A program made the position numbers and the translations under genes. The notes below the pieces were generated by a model that was not told the origin of the DNA, did not search any database, and saw only the letters and a program-made list of their open reading frames with translations. A stretch of 64,000 nucleotides of DNA from an uncultured Prevotellaceae bacterium. Its GTDB lineage: Bacteria; Bacteroidota; Bacteroidia; Bacteroidales; UBA3663. Location: NCBI GenBank assembly GCA_900319235.1, contig ONNR01000014.1:1-64000 (forward strand), read 5' to 3'. Numbering within the stretch: the stretch's first letter is position 1; each line of letters begins with the position of its first letter. Below are positions 62,590 to 64,000 of the stretch, in pieces.

Positions 62590-64000
62590 ATGAAGGAAAA
62601 GATTATCATCTACCAGGCTTTGGTTCGTCTGTTCGGCAATGGTAATACGACCCGCGAGCATAATGGCACGATTGAGCAGAACGGCTGTGGTAAGATGAGC
62701 GATTTTTCGGAGGTGGCGCTGCGATCCATTCGAAAACTTGGCTGCAACTATATCTGGTACACCGGATTGCTGCAGCAGGCTTCTGCTACCGACTATTCAA
62801 GATATGGTATTCCCCGTCAGAACCCACAGGTCCTGAAGGGTATTGCTGGTTCCCCCTATGCCATTTCTGATTATTATAGCGTGTCATGTGACTTGGCTGA
62901 CGATCCAGATCGTCGTATGGAGGAGTTTGATGCCCTTGTCGAACGCACTCATAAGGTGGGCCTTAAGATGATTATCGATTTTGTGCCAAATCATGTTGCC
63001 CGTCATTACAAGAGCGTAACCAAGCCAAAGAACGTCAGCGACCTTGGTGAGTACGATCACGTGGACCGTCCCTTTGATCCCCATAACAACTTCTATTATT
63101 GTGAAGAGCCTCTTCATCTTGACAGGGTAGGAGTGGCACCTAGCGAAGAGATGGGACCATATGTCGAAAATCCTGCTTGTGCCACTGGCAATGATGTTTT
63201 CAACGCATGGCCCGACAAATATGATTGGTACGAGACCGTTAAGTTGAACTTCGGCATCGACTATATGGGAGGTGGGCGCGACTATTTTACGCCTCTACCC
63301 AATACTTGGCTCAAATTGCGCGACATTCTCGTCTATTGGACCGAAAAGGGCGTAGATGGTTTCCGTTGCGATATGGCTTTCATGGTTCCTGTTGATTTCT
63401 GGCATTGGATTATTCCCCAGATCAAGGAAATCAACCCCAATATCATCTTCATCGCTGAGATCTACGAGCCTGCGCTTTATTCAAGCTACATCAACTACGG
63501 AGGGTTCGACTACCTCTACGACAAAGTGGGTCTGTATGATACACTGCGTGGTATCGTCGAGTGTCGTGAGTCAGCAAGTGCCATTACACAGGTTTGGCAG
63601 GGGCTCAATGGTGTGCAGGAGCACATGCTCAACTTCCTCGAGAATCACGACGAACAGCGTCTGGCTTCTGACTTTTTTGCCGGCGATCCCATCAAAGGAC
63701 GTCCCGCGCTCATAGTCAGCGTTCTAATGAACACTTGTCCCTTCCTTAATTATTTCGGACAGGAACTTGGCGAACGCGGTATGGATGAGGAAGGGTATTC
63801 CGGTCTCGACGGACGAACCACTATTTTCGATTATTGGACCGTTGATACCATCTATCAGTGGCGTGGCAAGAAGGGTCTTTGGCGCCGTCATATGCTTCCC
63901 AAGAGCATACGTGACCTGCGCGACTATTACAACAAGGTGTTCTCCATCGCCAATTCCTGCGATGCCCTGCGTGAAGGTGATTTTTACGACCTTACCTATT
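62590..64000 (+). CDS. GH13 alpha-amylase-family enzyme (3' end beyond window)
   Basis: An open frame of 470 codons running off the right edge, with no signal peptide, so cytoplasmic. The GH13 barrel is clear: beta4 nucleophile Asp261 (GFRCDMAF), acid/base Glu290 (IFIAEIYEP) and the transition-state Asp354 (ENHDEQR). It likely breaks or rearranges alpha-1,4 glucans inside the cell. Substrate cannot be told because the C-terminal domain is missing. Start ATG 62590 is 98 bp after the -7 box. Confidence 0.85.
   Translation, partial: MKEKIIIYQALVRLFGNGNTTREHNGTIEQNGCGKMSDFSEVALRSIRKLGCNYIWYTGLLQQASATDYSRYGIPRQNPQVLKGIAGSPYAISDYYSVSCDLADDPDRRMEEFDALVERTHKVGLKMIIDFVPNHVARHYKSVTKPKNVSDLGEYDHVDRPFDPHNNFYYCEEPLHLDRVGVAPSEEMGPYVENPACATGNDVFNAWPDKYDWYETVKLNFGIDYMGGGRDYFTPLPNTWLKLRDILVYWTEKGVDGFRCDMAFMVPVDFWHWIIPQIKEINPNIIFIAEIYEPALYSSYINYGGFDYLYDKVGLYDTLRGIVECRESASAITQVWQGLNGVQEHMLNFLENHDEQRLASDFFAGDPIKGRPALIVSVLMNTCPFLNYFGQELGERGMDEEGYSGLDGRTTIFDYWTVDTIYQWRGKKGLWRRHMLPKSIRDLRDYYNKVFSIANSCDALREGDFYDLTY

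Overview
The window is 64 kb of chromosome from a member of the Bacteroidales, most likely a Prevotellaceae relative. The family call rests on several things. Promoters have the Bacteroidetes form (TTG or TTTG, 19-20 bp, TAnnTTTG) and there is little Shine-Dalgarno sequence. There is a TamL-type lipoprotein, a C10 (streptopain) protease with a T9SS-like C-terminal tail, BACON-domain and DUF3857 proteins, and a thrA / phosphoglycerate-mutase-like / thrC operon. I see no rRNA operon, complete IS element, prophage or CRISPR array. Most genes are housekeeping or cell-envelope genes; the unusual content lies in the repeats between and, in two cases, inside them.

Layout. 0.1-3.1 kb (-): a TIG-like lipoprotein and an outer-membrane barrel-like protein. 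3.4-9.3 kb (+): three tandem DUF3857/transglutaminase-like secreted proteins, only the third keeping a Cys-His pair. 9.3-10.7 kb (-): tilS with two in-frame 9-bp repeat arrays. 10.9-15.3 kb (+): pheS, luxS, a barrel protein, rarA. 15.4-22.3 kb (+): serC, serA, a degenerate PAS/kinase/receiver protein, a DUF1015 protein, a YIP1 membrane protein, smpB, recR. 22.5-25.9 kb (+): a DUF4831-like protein, an S41 protease and a dCMP deaminase, separated by palindromic repeats. 26-31 kb (-): a small secreted protein, hemW carrying an in-frame 84-bp palindromic tandem repeat, and the C10 protease. 31.2-35.7 kb (+): an ABC-F protein, a GHL10-type hydrolase and a GlcNAc-kinase-like protein. 35.9-37.5 kb (+): infC-rpmI-rplT and a terminator. 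37.7-46 kb (+): an Oar-like TonB receptor with a BACON/OB-fold lipoprotein, an NPP-type phosphodiesterase and a CocE-type hydrolase. 46-52 kb (-): thrA, proposed homoserine kinase, thrC, hemolysin III. 52.1-53.2 kb (-): murB. 53.3-61.6 kb (+): tamL, acyl-CoA ligase, threonine aldolase, and two pseudo-receiver/GGDDF proteins flanking a MATE exporter. 61.6-62.0 kb: a 42-bp palindromic tandem array. 62.2 kb (-): tRNA-Leu(UAA). 62.6 kb to the end (+): a GH13 amylase-family enzyme cut by the window edge.

How it fits together. The serC-serA block makes 3-phosphoserine, and the thr block converts aspartate to threonine. HemW, TilS, PheS, SmpB, RecR, RarA, IF-3, L35, L20 and the ABC-F protein are core maintenance and translation genes. 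The secreted hydrolases, TonB receptor and lipoproteins suit a gut or rumen life that depends on proteins and glycans.

The most unusual features are several unrelated families of short, periodic, often palindromic repeats. They abut or overlap stop codons, keep stem pairing through paired changes between copies, and have multiple-of-3 periods where they lie inside genes (84 bp in hemW, 9 bp in tilS) against 8 bp for a related array between genes. A second candidate for new biology is the operon in which two receiver-less GGDDF proteins bracket a MATE transporter. All functional statements are sequence readings without database searches.
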